This document shows positions 24,917-33,496 of a DNA stretch of 64,000 bases, one piece after another. The position numbers were made by a program, and so were the translations under genes. The stretch is from Sphingomonas jatrophae (GTDB taxonomy: Bacteria; Pseudomonadota; Alphaproteobacteria; Sphingomonadales; Sphingomonadaceae). Under the pieces are notes generated by a model. The model was given only the letters and a program-made list of their open reading frames with translations. It was not told the DNA's origin and did not search any database. The stretch covers positions 1,898,230 to 1,962,229 of the forward strand of contig NZ_FOZG01000001.1 of the NCBI RefSeq assembly GCF_900113315.1. Direction: 5' to 3'. Numbering within the stretch: the first letter of the stretch is position 1; every line of letters starts with the position of its first letter.

Positions 24917-26634
24917 ACAAGCCGCTGGGCAGTTTCACCGTCGCCAACGACAATATCGCGGGCGAGGCCGCGCGCTGGGAGGCGGAGACGCGCGGGCCGT
25001 TCGTCGCGGCCAATCCGGAGCGGCGCGATCCCTTCGTCACGCAGGCGCTGACCTGGCCGATCAAGCCGCTCTACACGCCCGCCGATCTCGACGCGGTCGG
25101 CTTCGATTACCTGACCGATCTCGGCTTCCCGGGCGAATATCCCTATACCCGCTCGACCAGGCCGAACGGCCACCGCTCGCAATTCTGGACGATGACGCAG
25201 GTGACCGGCTTCGGCAAAGGCCAGGCCTGGTCGAAGCGCGCGCGCTACATGCTCGATCAGGGTCTGTCGGGCCTGATCCTCGAATATGATCTGGCGACGA
25301 CCAACGGCTATGACAGCGACGATCCCATCGTCGAAGGGGAGGTCGGCCGCGCGGGCATGGCGCTGGACAGTCTCGAGGATCTCGAGGCCGCGTTCGACCT
25401 GCCGTTCGACAAGCTGAAATATCTGATGAGCGTGTGCAACGCGCCGCAGCCGGTCAACCTCGCGATGATCATCGCCGCCTTGGAGAAGAAGGGCGTCGAT
25501 CCGCGGGATTTCGTCCTGCACATCGTCAACGGCATCCTGATCGAATATACGTGCGTCGGCCGCTACATCTATCCGCCCGAGCATGGCCTGCGCATCGCGG
25601 TCGACTGCATCGAATATATCATCCGCAATCACCCGAACTGGGCGCCGCTGTCGATCATCTCGGCGCAGTTGCAGCCGGCCAAGGCCAATCCGGTGCAGGA
25701 GATTGCGTTCAGCCTCTCGATCGTCTGCGCCTATATCGACGCGACGCTGGAGCGCGGCTTCACCATCGATGAGATCGCGCCTTATCTCAATCACTTCGTC
25801 GTCAACGTCGACATGGATTTCTTTGAGGGCATCTGCAAGCTGCGCGCCTTCCGCAAATGCTGGGCCCGGCTGATGAAGGAGCGCTACGGCGCGACACGGC
25901 CTGAGGCGATGAAGATCCGGCTGATGACCTCGCCGACCACGATCGCGCTGACCCTGCAACAGCCGCTCAACAACATCGCCCGGCTCGGCATCATGGCGAC
26001 GGCCTGCGCGCTGGGCGGTGCGGGCGACAATATGACGACGCCGCTGCACGACGAGGCGCACTCGCTGCCCGCGGAGGAGGCGATCCGCGTCGGCGCCGCC
26101 ATCCAGCACATCGTCGCCTACGAAACCGGCGTCGCCGAGACGATCGATCCGCTCGCCGGCTCCTATTATGTCGAAACGCTGACCAAGCAGATGGAGGATG
26201 CCGCTTTCGCCGAGATGGACCGCATCTTCGAGATGGGCGGCGCGACCAAGGCGATCGAGCGCGGCTATTTCCAGCGCGCGCTCGGCCGCGAGCAATATGA
26301 GCGCAACAAGGACATCGAGGAGGGGCGCCGCAAGTGGATCGGCGTCAACCACCTGACGCTGCCCGAGAAGAAGCGCGAAATCGAGATCTTCCGGCTCGAC
26401 GACACGATGGAGGAGGAACAGGTGGCCAAGCTGCAGGCGCTGCGCGCGCGGCGCGACCAGGCGGCGGTGGATGCGGCGGTGGAGCGGGTGCGCCAGGCCG
26501 CGCGCGACGGCAGCAACCTCGTGCCCGCCTGTCTCGATGCGGTGAAGGTCTATGCGACGCATGGCGAGCTGTGCAACGCGATGCGCGACGTGTTCGGCGT
26601 CCACGCGCCCGACAGCCAGCTGGCAGGAGTCTGA
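24913..26634 (+). CDS. Divergent B12-dependent acyl-CoA mutase, large subunit
   Basis: 573 residues of the methylmalonyl-CoA mutase large-subunit fold (PYTRSTRPN, QGLSGLILEYDLATTNGYDSD, RYIYPPEHGLRIAVD, GGAGDNMTTPLHDE, DPLAGSYYVETLT). Aligned without gaps to known mutases, residues that define methylmalonyl-CoA use are changed: Tyr89 is H87, Arg207 is V215 and the catalytic His244 is Q252 (AQLQPAKAN for GYHMQEAGA). It is thus unlikely to be an ordinary methylmalonyl-CoA mutase, and it differs from isobutyryl- and 2-hydroxyisobutyryl-CoA mutases as I know them. The cobalamin domain is the separate downstream gene. I infer a new acyl-CoA substrate, possibly steroid-derived. Confidence 0.85.
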   Translation: MNKPLGSFTVANDNIAGEAARWEAETRGPFVAANPERRDPFVTQALTWPIKPLYTPADLDAVGFDYLTDLGFPGEYPYTRSTRPNGHRSQFWTMTQVTGFGKGQAWSKRARYMLDQGLSGLILEYDLATTNGYDSDDPIVEGEVGRAGMALDSLEDLEAAFDLPFDKLKYLMSVCNAPQPVNLAMIIAALEKKGVDPRDFVLHIVNGILIEYTCVGRYIYPPEHGLRIAVDCIEYIIRNHPNWAPLSIISAQLQPAKANPVQEIAFSLSIVCAYIDATLERGFTIDEIAPYLNHFVVNVDMDFFEGICKLRAFRKCWARLMKERYGATRPEAMKIRLMTSPTTIALTLQQPLNNIARLGIMATACALGGAGDNMTTPLHDEAHSLPAEEAIRVGAAIQHIVAYETGVAETIDPLAGSYYVETLTKQMEDAAFAEMDRIFEMGGATKAIERGYFQRALGREQYERNKDIEEGRRKWIGVNHLTLPEKKREIEIFRLDDTMEEEQVAKLQALRARRDQAAVDAAVERVRQAARDGSNLVPACLDAVKVYATHGELCNAMRDVFGVHAPDSQLAGV

Positions 26635-26637
26635 CCG

Positions 26638-27066
26638 ATGGAGGATCTGCCCGAACGCCCGCTCCGCGTGCTGCTGGCCAAGCTCGGCATGGATACGCAC
26701 ACCGTCGGCGTCACGATCATCGCGCATGCGCTGCGTGAGGCGGGAATGGAGGTGATCTTCACCGGCCTGAAGCAGACGCCCGAAATGGTCGCTGCCGCCG
26801 CGGTGCAGGAGGATGTCGACGTGGTCGGCATCTCCACCCTGTCTGCCGGCCACACGCGCAGCCTGCCGAAGCTCGCGCGGCTGCTGCGCGAGGCCGGGGC
26901 GGGGGACAAGCTGCTGCTGGCGGGCGGCGTGATCCCCGAGGAGGATCAGGCCTTCCTGACCGAGGCGGGCGTCCACAAGATCTTCACCATGGGCGCCGAC
27001 ACCCGCGACATCGTCACCTATCTGCGCGGCTGGTGGGCGGAGCGGCAGGCGGCTGAGGCGGCGTGA
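26638..27066 (+). CDS. B12-binding small subunit of acyl-CoA mutase
   Basis: A 142-residue cobalamin-binding domain. It keeps the base-off DxHxxG motif as D19-T-H21-T-V-G24, so H21 is the lower axial cobalt ligand, plus ISTLSAGH and AGGVIPEED for the nucleotide tail pocket. It starts three bases after the large subunit and overlaps meaB by GTGA. Split large and small subunits are usual for isobutyryl-CoA and 2-hydroxyisobutyryl-CoA mutases, unlike the fused methylmalonyl-CoA enzyme. It should bind adenosylcobalamin and form the active enzyme with the preceding gene. Confidence 0.9.
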   Translation: MEDLPERPLRVLLAKLGMDTHTVGVTIIAHALREAGMEVIFTGLKQTPEMVAAAAVQEDVDVVGISTLSAGHTRSLPKLARLLREAGAGDKLLLAGGVIPEEDQAFLTEAGVHKIFTMGADTRDIVTYLRGWWAERQAAEAA

Positions 27067-28019
27067 GCGATCTTGCCGCGGACGTGCTGGCCGGCAAGGT
27101 GGCGGCGGGCGCGCGCGCGATCCGCTGGCTCGATGATCGTGACCGTCGCGGCGCAGAATTGCTGCGCAGCATCTATGCACAAACCGGTCGCGCGCACATC
27201 ATCGGCATCACCGGCCCGCCGGGGGCGGGCAAGTCGACGCTGACCGACATGCTGGTCGCGGAACTCCGGCGGCGGGACCGGCGCGTTGGCGTGATCGCGA
27301 TCGATCCGTCTAGCCCGTTCACCGGCGGCGCGATCCTGGGGGACCGCGTGCGCATGGCACGCCACACGCTCGACCCGCACGTCTTCATCCGCTCGATCGG
27401 CACGCGCGGGCAGGCGGGCGGCCTCTCCCGCTCGACGCACGATGCGGCTCTGGTGCTCGACGCGATGGGCTATGACATCGTGCTGATCGAGACGGTGGGC
27501 GTCGGGCAGGACGAGATCGACGTCGTCAACCTTGCACACACGACGATCATCGTCGGCGTGCCGGGCCTGGGGGACGAGGTGCAGGCGGTGAAGGCGGGGC
27601 TGATGGAGGCGGGCGAGATCTTCGTCGTCAACAAGGCCGACCGCGACGGCTATGACGCGACGCACCGCCAGTTCGAGCTGATGCTGCACCTGCGCGCCAA
27701 CAGCCGCCCAGACGACACGTGGGAGGCGCCGCTGTTGCGCGCCGTCGCCAATCGCGATGAGGGCGGCGGGGAGATCGTTGACGCGCTAGAGGCGCACCTT
27801 TCCCACCTCAAGTCCGGCGACGGCTTCGCCCGCCGCTCCGGCCGGCGCGAGCGCGAGCAGGTGGCCGGGCTGGTGCGCGAGCGGGCGGCGGCGGCGGTGC
27901 TGCGCAGCGCGGAGGCCAGGGCGCTGCTCGATGCGGTGGGTGCGCGGCAACTGGATCCCTATAGCGCGGCGGAGCAATTGCTGGCGCAGTGGCAGAGCGG
28001 AGGAGGGCAGGCGGCATGA
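27063..28019 (+). CDS. meaB: MeaB-type GTPase chaperone of a B12 mutase
   Basis: A 318-residue G3E-family GTPase with Walker A GPPGAGKST (51-59), IDPSSPFTGGAILGDRVRM, the ETVGVGQDE switch region and the NKAD specificity motif. MeaB/ArgK proteins gate cobalamin loading and protect the mutase from inactivation. It uses a GTG start overlapping the small-subunit stop, and its own stop overlaps the next ATG. Its place beside the mutase shows that the pair is a functional B12 enzyme rather than a decayed paralogue. Confidence 0.9.
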   Translation: MSDLAADVLAGKVAAGARAIRWLDDRDRRGAELLRSIYAQTGRAHIIGITGPPGAGKSTLTDMLVAELRRRDRRVGVIAIDPSSPFTGGAILGDRVRMARHTLDPHVFIRSIGTRGQAGGLSRSTHDAALVLDAMGYDIVLIETVGVGQDEIDVVNLAHTTIIVGVPGLGDEVQAVKAGLMEAGEIFVVNKADRDGYDATHRQFELMLHLRANSRPDDTWEAPLLRAVANRDEGGGEIVDALEAHLSHLKSGDGFARRSGRREREQVAGLVRERAAAAVLRSAEARALLDAVGARQLDPYSAAEQLLAQWQSGGGQAA

Positions 28020-28618
28020 GCAAGAGCATCTGCGTGATGGGCCACCGCCCAGGCACCGACCGCGCCTTCTTCCAGTGCTATTACGAGGCGAACCACGCGC
28101 CGCTCGGCCGCCAGCATTTCCCCTTCACCCGCTACGTCCGTAACCACCTGATCGACGGCGACGATCTGGCGTTCGACACCATCTCAGAATTCTGGGCGGA
28201 CGATATCGCCGCTGCGGCAGGGCTGATGAACGGGCCGGTGGGGGACATCCTCCGCGCGGACGAGGAGAAGTTCGTCGACCGCCCGCAGATCGCGTCGGCC
28301 GGCGCGGACGAGCATGTCCTCTCCCCCGGCAGTCCCGGCGAGGCGCGCACCGCGACGCTGATCGCGCGGGGGCAAGGCGACGAGGCAGCGTTCCGCGAGG
28401 GCGTCTTGGCATGGGGCCGCACGCTCGCGGCGGAGATGCCGGCCGTGTCGCTCGATTTCGTCATCGCGTGGCGGGAGCCGGCCTTCCCCGCCGCCGCGGT
28501 CTTGTGGACCCCGCAGCCGCCGGGCGATGCGCCCGCGGGGCTTACCGTCCGCCACCTGCACGTCCGCCGCTGCGAGACGCCGCCGGAGCTGCTGCTGGGC
28601 AATGCGGCGGCGGGGTGA
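28016..28618 (+). CDS. EthD domain-containing protein in the mutase operon
   Basis: 200 residues from the ATG at 28016 (ATGA overlap with meaB). The N-terminal half is EthD-like (KSICVMGHRPGTDRAFFQCYYEANHAPL, in part), with a conserved YxxxHAPL stretch that recurs in the EthD-SnoaL fusion of this window. The C-terminal half is less defined. Translational coupling to the mutase implies a role in the same pathway, perhaps as a lyase, isomerase or ligand-binding accessory. Function unassigned. Confidence 0.6.
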   Translation: MSKSICVMGHRPGTDRAFFQCYYEANHAPLGRQHFPFTRYVRNHLIDGDDLAFDTISEFWADDIAAAAGLMNGPVGDILRADEEKFVDRPQIASAGADEHVLSPGSPGEARTATLIARGQGDEAAFREGVLAWGRTLAAEMPAVSLDFVIAWREPAFPAAAVLWTPQPPGDAPAGLTVRHLHVRRCETPPELLLGNAAAG

Positions 28619-28628
28619 GGCCCCGCCG
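28608..28628. terminator. Hairpin between convergent genes
   Basis: CGGCGGGG (28608-28615) pairs with CCCCGCCG (28621-28628) over a 5-base loop that contains the EthD stop codon. It sits between the convergent mutase operon and the next SDR gene, so it may serve as a bidirectional terminator; no T-run is present. Confidence 0.4.
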
Positions 28629-28639
28629 GCCGCACCCGC

Positions 28640-29449
28640 TCAGGCGAAGGTCGGCAGATTGTCCAGGTCGGGCGCCCACGCGACGCCGTTGATGTGCGCG
28701 CCGCCGTCGACGAACAAAGTGTTGCCCGTCAGGTAACGCGCATCCTCGCTGGCCAGGAACAGGGCGACGCCGCCGATATCGTCCGCCGGATCGCCCATCC
28801 GCCCCATCGGGTTCGCGCCCGAGGATGCTGCCGCGACCTCGGGCTGCAGCTTCTCGAACGTGCGGAACGCGGCCGATTTCGCCGCCGGGCAGATGATGTT
28901 GGCGCAGATGCCGTGCCGCGCCCATTCACGCGCGGCGCTGCGCGTGTAGCTGCGCAGCGCTTCCTTGCCGGCATTATATTCGGCGCTGCCCATGTGCGCA
29001 TTGACGCCGTTGAGCGAGCAGATGTTGATGATCCGCCCCCAGTGGCGCGCGCGCATGTGCGGCATGGCGGCCTCCATCGACCATTTCGCCGCATAGAGGC
29101 AGACGCGCATCGCATCCTCGAAGATGTCGTCCGTCTTGTCCTCGATGCGGTGCAGGCCGCGGCCGCGATAGGCATTGTTGACCAGCACGTCGATCGCGCC
29201 GAACTTCTCCACCGTCGCCTCGACCGCGCCGATCACCTGATCGCGCTGCGAGACGTCGCACCGCACGAACTCGGCTGTGCCGCCCAGCTGCCGCAGCTGC
29301 TCGGTCGTCTCCCGGCCCTTTTCCTCGTTGAAGTCGGCGACGATCACCTTGCCGCCGGCCTGGGCGAAGCGGATCGCCATGCCTTGACCGACGCCGTCCG
29401 CCGCACCCGTGATGAGCGCCGCGCGCCCGTCCAGACTGCCCTGTGCCAT
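28640..29449 (-). CDS. SDR family oxidoreductase
   Basis: 269 residues from the ATG at 29449. Cofactor motif TGAADGVGQG, acidic D in IVADFNEEKG suggesting NAD preference, NNAYRGRG in place of the usual NNAG, serine in NICSLNG and the active site YNAGK. The C-terminal GNTLFVDGGAHINGV block is typical of classical SDRs. It is encoded 29 bases downstream of the 3alpha-HSD-like gene's stop on the same strand, so the pair may form an operon. A hydroxysteroid or hydroxyacyl-CoA dehydrogenase role is inferred from context. Confidence 0.75.
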   Translation of the reverse strand: MAQGSLDGRAALITGAADGVGQGMAIRFAQAGGKVIVADFNEEKGRETTEQLRQLGGTAEFVRCDVSQRDQVIGAVEATVEKFGAIDVLVNNAYRGRGLHRIEDKTDDIFEDAMRVCLYAAKWSMEAAMPHMRARHWGRIINICSLNGVNAHMGSAEYNAGKEALRSYTRSAAREWARHGICANIICPAAKSAAFRTFEKLQPEVAAASSGANPMGRMGDPADDIGGVALFLASEDARYLTGNTLFVDGGAHINGVAWAPDLDNLPTFA

Positions 29450-29478
29450 GTCTTCTGCCCTCCCCTCGTTCGTTCGGT

Positions 29479-30243
29479 TCAGAAGTGGTCCGGCCGCATG
29501 ATCGCGTCGGTGCCGCCGTCGTTGAAGATCACCTGCCCGACGAGATAATGGCCCTCGAAGCGCAGCAGATAGGCGATCAGCTCGGCAATCTCGTCCGCCT
29601 CGGCATAACCCTCGACGCCCATCGGGTTGGACAGCGCCATCAGGCGGATCATCTCGGGATCGTCGAACAGCGGCATCGTCATCGGCGTCTTGATCACGCC
29701 AGGCGCCACGCCGTTCAGCAGGATGTTGCGGCCGCCCCATTCCTTGCTGACAGCGGTGCGGCGGACCCACAGCGACAAAGCGCGCTTGGAGGTCATGTAG
29801 GCGGTCTGCTCCTGCGCCATCACGCCCTCGAGCGCCGCGGCCTCGTCGCCGGCGAGGCAGGACTGGATCACCGCCTCGTCATGCGGCAGCAGGGCGGCGG
29901 TGGAGCAGATCGCGACGGCGCGGGCGCGCGGCTTCTTCGCCATCAGCGGGTGCAGGCCGGTCAGCGTGGCGACCGCGCCGAAATAGTTGATCGCAATGGT
30001 CTCGCGCGGCAGGCCCTGCCCCGAAATGCCGGCGCCCGCCAGCACGCCGTCCAGCCCGTCGGGCGCCATCCGTGCCGCTTCCTCGGCCAGCTTGGCGCGT
30101 CCATCGGGAGTGCCCAGATCCACCTCGATATCGGCATTGCGCAGGTCGACGCCGATCACGCGCTCGCCATCCGCGCGGAGCCGCTCGGCGGTGGCGCGGC
30201 CGATTCCGGAGGCCGATCCGGTAAGCAGGAAAGTGCGCTGCAT
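29479..30243 (-). CDS. 3alpha-hydroxysteroid dehydrogenase/carbonyl reductase-like SDR
   Basis: 254 residues resembling Comamonas testosteroni HsdA in layout: LTGSASGIGRATAERL, GVDLRNADIEVDLGTPDGR, IAINYFGAVATL, the active site YMTSK with its following RALSLWVRR, APGVIKTP, and the terminal GGTDAIMRPDHF block that closely matches the HsdA C-terminus. HsdA reversibly oxidises 3alpha-hydroxysteroids such as androsterone and bile acids to 3-ketones with NAD. The missing helices of ordinary SDRs before the catalytic Tyr are replaced by a DEAVIQSCLAGDEAAALEG insert, also an HsdA feature. This is good evidence that the organism handles 3alpha-hydroxy steroids. Confidence 0.75.
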   Translation of the reverse strand: MQRTFLLTGSASGIGRATAERLRADGERVIGVDLRNADIEVDLGTPDGRAKLAEEAARMAPDGLDGVLAGAGISGQGLPRETIAINYFGAVATLTGLHPLMAKKPRARAVAICSTAALLPHDEAVIQSCLAGDEAAALEGVMAQEQTAYMTSKRALSLWVRRTAVSKEWGGRNILLNGVAPGVIKTPMTMPLFDDPEMIRLMALSNPMGVEGYAEADEIAELIAYLLRFEGHYLVGQVIFNDGGTDAIMRPDHF

Positions 30244-30382
30244 CTGTCGTCATCCCCTCTGTCGCGATACGCGTGTGGCGATCCGGCGAGCCTTGCAGGC
30301 CATGGACGAAGCACCCCGCGGCCCGATCTCCTACGCACTTTCCCATCGCAGCGGAAGAGTGGAGACGTGTTCGCGGGTGGGG

Positions 30383-31219
30383 CTAGAGCCGGCCGATGCT
30401 CCGCCGGTAATTGCCCGGCGACACACCCGATGCGCGGCGGAAGGCGGCGGCGAAGGCGGACGGGCTGGCGAAACGCAGCAGCGCCGCGATTTCGGCAATG
30501 TCGTGCGCGTCGCCCGCCAGCAGATCGCGTGCGCGGGCCATGCGCAAGGCCGCGACATGCTGCGCGATGGAGCGGCCGGTGCTCTGGCGAAAGGCGCGCA
30601 TCGCATGCGCCGCGCTGATGCCGCACAGCCGCGCCAGATCGCTGATCGTGCAATCCCAATGGCCCGCCGCCAGATGATCGTCAATCCGGCGCAGCTGCCA
30701 GCCGGCAAGCCCGCCGACCGACGGCCGCTCCGCCCCGGCCAGCTCGCGCGCCAGCTCGGCCGCGACGACCAGCCCGAGCCCTTCGATCAGCGTGGCGCCG
30801 GCGAAACCGGGCGCCGCCACCTCCTGCGCCAGCCGCGCAAGGCTGGCGGCGATGCCGGGGCTGCGCACGTCGAGGCAGCGCGCCAGCAGCCCCGGCCCGC
30901 TCGGGCGCGGCAGGCCGGCGCGGATCGGCAGGCGGCAGTGCAGCATCCGCCGGGGCGGCGCGGCCTGCGCCTGGACGTGGAGCGGCAGATCGCCCGGCAC
31001 CACCACGATCCGCCCCATCCGCGCATGGCCGCGCGTCCAGTCGCTCGCGAGGAAGCGGCCCTGCGACGCATTGGGCTGGGCCGAGAGGAACAGGCCGATG
31101 CTGGTGCGCGGATCGAGGTGGGTGCGGTCCACCGTATCGACCGCGGGATGCTCGGCCACGGCGGCCCACATCTCGCCCGCCGCCACCTCGCCGACGATGC
31201 GCCAGGCGGGCGTCGTCAT
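30383..31219 (-). CDS. AraC-family transcriptional regulator
   Basis: 278 residues from the ATG at 31219, which has GGAGGCG upstream. C-terminal AraC HTH domain: DLARLCGISAAHAMRAFRQSTG, followed by EIAALLRFASPSAFAAAFRRASG. The N-terminal effector part has few hydrophobic pockets that can be named. It is divergent from the DUF1214 gene (110-bp spacer), which it probably regulates; the SDR pair downstream on the same strand may also be in its regulon. Confidence 0.8.
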   Translation of the reverse strand: MTTPAWRIVGEVAAGEMWAAVAEHPAVDTVDRTHLDPRTSIGLFLSAQPNASQGRFLASDWTRGHARMGRIVVVPGDLPLHVQAQAAPPRRMLHCRLPIRAGLPRPSGPGLLARCLDVRSPGIAASLARLAQEVAAPGFAGATLIEGLGLVVAAELARELAGAERPSVGGLAGWQLRRIDDHLAAGHWDCTISDLARLCGISAAHAMRAFRQSTGRSIAQHVAALRMARARDLLAGDAHDIAEIAALLRFASPSAFAAAFRRASGVSPGNYRRSIGRL

Positions 31220-31329
31220 CGCTTCGCCTCCGCAACCGCGCGGATTGTCGCCAGACGCGCAGGAACGTGGGCGCGGGGCTTGAGGCAGGCGCGGGAAGCG
31301 CGGAGACTGCCGCCAAAAGGAGAGCTGCG

Positions 31330-32412
31330 ATGACGACGACAGGCAATCAGCTGCGCCTCGCTTCCACATGGCGCGATTTCTGCGCGAAGCTGGCGGAGGC
31401 GGGCGACGTTCTGCTGCGGGAAGAGGCGCCGGCCACCCCGCTCGATCAGGCGGAGGGCTTGCGCTATCTCAGCCGCCTGACGCGCACTGCGCTGAACATG
31501 CTGGTCGATTCCGCGGACCCCGATTTCCCGCGCATCTTCCTGCTGTGCGACGACAAGATCAAGATCGGCGCGGACAATCCCGACAATCTCTACCAGCAGA
31601 TCGTCGTGCGCGGGGACCGGGATTACCGCATAACCGGCACGCGCGGCACCGTCCCCTATCTCTCGATCGGCAGCAAGGCGAACCGCTACGCCATTGACGG
31701 CACGATGGCGTCCACCGGCGAGATCGAGTTTGCCGACGTGGCGCTGGAGCCGGACGGCAGCTTCGAGATCCACGTCAGCCGCGAGAAGAAGCCCGGCAAC
31801 TGGCTGCCTATGGCGGACGACACCACCCTGCTGATCATCCGCCAGACGTTCGAGGACAAGGCGACGCAGACGCCCGCGATCATGCAGGTCGAGCGGATCG
31901 GCGGACCGGCCGTGCCGGCGCTGCTGACGCCCGAGCAGATCGAGGCGCAGCTGATGGGCAGCGCGGCGTGGGTGAAGGGCACGGCCAACACCTTCGCCGA
32001 CTGGTCCGAATGGTTCAAGACGACGCCCAACCGCATCTACGAAGGCAAGGAGCAGGAGACCTGGATCCGCGCCGGCGGCGATCCCAAGATCTGGTACGGC
32101 CACCTCTATTACAAGCTGGAGGAAGGCGAGGCGCTGGTGCTGGAGGTGACGCCGCCCAAGTGCCGCATGTGGAACTTCCAGATCGATAATTGGTGGATGG
32201 AATCGCTCGATCACGTCCACCAGAAGATCTGGGTGAACAACACGCAGGTGACGCTGGAGGAGGATGGCCGCGTCGTGCTGGTCTGCGCCGATGCCGATCC
32301 GGGCTATGGCAACTGGATCGACCTTGCCGGCCACCGCGAGGGCACCGGCCTGTGGCGCTGGATCGAGGCGGAGGACTTCCCCGTGCCGCAGGTGCGCGTG
32401 GTCAAGCTCTAG
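31330..32412 (+). CDS. DUF1214 domain-containing protein
   Basis: 360 residues from the ATG at 31330 with AAGGAGAG upstream. The C-terminal half (WYGHLYYKLEEGEALVLEV, CRMWNFQIDNWWMES, aromatic-rich) fits DUF1214. No signal peptide or catalytic motif is evident. Members often sit beside DUF1254 genes or lipid and steroid genes and may bind a ligand through their Trp-rich face. The gene stands alone between a divergent AraC regulator and a convergent terminator hairpin. Function unknown; expression in response to a steroid is inferred from the regulator. Confidence 0.65.
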   Translation: MTTTGNQLRLASTWRDFCAKLAEAGDVLLREEAPATPLDQAEGLRYLSRLTRTALNMLVDSADPDFPRIFLLCDDKIKIGADNPDNLYQQIVVRGDRDYRITGTRGTVPYLSIGSKANRYAIDGTMASTGEIEFADVALEPDGSFEIHVSREKKPGNWLPMADDTTLLIIRQTFEDKATQTPAIMQVERIGGPAVPALLTPEQIEAQLMGSAAWVKGTANTFADWSEWFKTTPNRIYEGKEQETWIRAGGDPKIWYGHLYYKLEEGEALVLEVTPPKCRMWNFQIDNWWMESLDHVHQKIWVNNTQVTLEEDGRVVLVCADADPGYGNWIDLAGHREGTGLWRWIEAEDFPVPQVRVVKL

Positions 32413-32420
32413 CCGGCGGG

Positions 32421-32459
32421 GCCGGGCAGGGGCGTGGGGCAAGCCACGCGCCTGCCGGC
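32421..32459. terminator. Strong imperfect hairpin between convergent genes
   Basis: An inner stem GCGTGG (32432-32437) and CCACGC (32444-32449) with a 6-base loop is extended by GCAGG/CCTGC and CCGG/CCGG outer pairs. It fills the spacer between the DUF1214 gene and the convergent zinc dehydrogenase, so it is a good bidirectional terminator candidate, although it lacks a T-tract. Confidence 0.5.
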
Positions 32460-32462
32460 CCG

Positions 32463-33494
32463 TCAGAGCGCGGGATCGATCAGCACCTTGCATTGGGGCG
32501 ATGCCGTGCGCAGCGATTCGAACATGGCGGGCAGCGCATCCAGCCCGACGGTGGCGGTGTGCAGCGGCGCGGGATCGACCTCGCGGCGGGCGATCGCGTC
32601 GATCACCGCGGCGAAATCCTGCTCGGTATAGGCCTGGCTGTAGAGGATCGTCACTTCCTTGCCGAGCGCGGTGAGCGGGACGAGGCGATCCTCCCCCATC
32701 ACCACGCCGGCCACGACGACGCGGGCACGGATGCCGGCCAGCTCCACCGCCTGCGCCAGCATGCCGGGCAGGCCGACGCATTCGAACACCACGTCCGGCT
32801 GCTTGCCCGCAAGGCGGGGGAAGGCGGCGTCGACCGCCTCGGCGGCGGGATCGACGACGGCGGTCGCGCCCGCTTGCGCCACACGCTCGCGCCGGGCGGG
32901 GAAGGGTTCGCTCACCACGACATGCGCGGCGCCGGCGGCGCGGGCGAACAGCGCGACGGCCGCACCGATCGGCCCGCCGCCGAGGATCAGCACCGCCTCG
33001 CCCCGCCGCAGCCCGGCGCGCGCGACGGCATGGTGGCCGACCGCCAGCGGCTCGACCAATGCCCCCTCGTCGAAGCCGACACCCGCGGGCAGCTTCTGCA
33101 CCATCGCGCCGCGCGCCGCGACGAACTGCGCGAAGCCGCCCGTCTTGTCGGGGGCATAGCCGGAGAAGGTGCCGCCCGGGCAAAGCGCGGGCAGGCCGGC
33201 GTCGCACGCATCACAGGCGCGGCAAGGGAAGATCGGCAGCGCGGTGACGCGGTCACCCGCCTTGAGCCCGCCGCCCACGTCGCGGCCGAGAGCCACGATG
33301 GTGCCGGCATATTCATGCCCCAGCACCAGCCCGCTTTCCGGCAGTGGCCGGTCGATCTGGGTGAAGTGCAGGTCCGACCCGCAGATGCCGGCCGCGGCGA
33401 CGGCGAGGATCACCTCGTCCGCCGCCGGCACCGGATCGGCCACCGTCTCGATCGACAGCGGCCGCCCGGCCGCACGGAACACCGCGGCGCGCAT
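32463..33494 (-). CDS. Zinc-dependent alcohol dehydrogenase (MDR family)
   Basis: 343 residues. Catalytic zinc ligands are the cysteine of GICGSD and the GHE motif in VLGHEYAG. The structural zinc loop reads PCRACDACDAGLPALC. The cofactor motif is GGGPIGAAVALFARA, followed by VSEPFPARRE. It resembles 2,3-butanediol/threonine-type dehydrogenases rather than the other MDR in the window. It follows the upstream SDR by two bases, so the two likely share a transcript. A secondary alcohol substrate is expected; a steroid hydroxyl is possible. Confidence 0.78.
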   Translation of the reverse strand: MRAAVFRAAGRPLSIETVADPVPAADEVILAVAAAGICGSDLHFTQIDRPLPESGLVLGHEYAGTIVALGRDVGGGLKAGDRVTALPIFPCRACDACDAGLPALCPGGTFSGYAPDKTGGFAQFVAARGAMVQKLPAGVGFDEGALVEPLAVGHHAVARAGLRRGEAVLILGGGPIGAAVALFARAAGAAHVVVSEPFPARRERVAQAGATAVVDPAAEAVDAAFPRLAGKQPDVVFECVGLPGMLAQAVELAGIRARVVVAGVVMGEDRLVPLTALGKEVTILYSQAYTEQDFAAVIDAIARREVDPAPLHTATVGLDALPAMFESLRTASPQCKVLIDPAL

Positions 33495-33496
33495 CG

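Noticed and set aside
24913..26634. Plain methylmalonyl-CoA mutase for propionyl-CoA disposal
   Set aside because: The pathway makes propionyl-CoA, so this was tempting, but the substrate- and radical-handling residues differ (H87, V215, Q252) and the subunits are split.
24772..27180. An 802-codon open frame on the minus strand
   Set aside because: It is antisense to the mutase subunits and MeaB, whose motifs are intact; the shadow has no recognisable domain.
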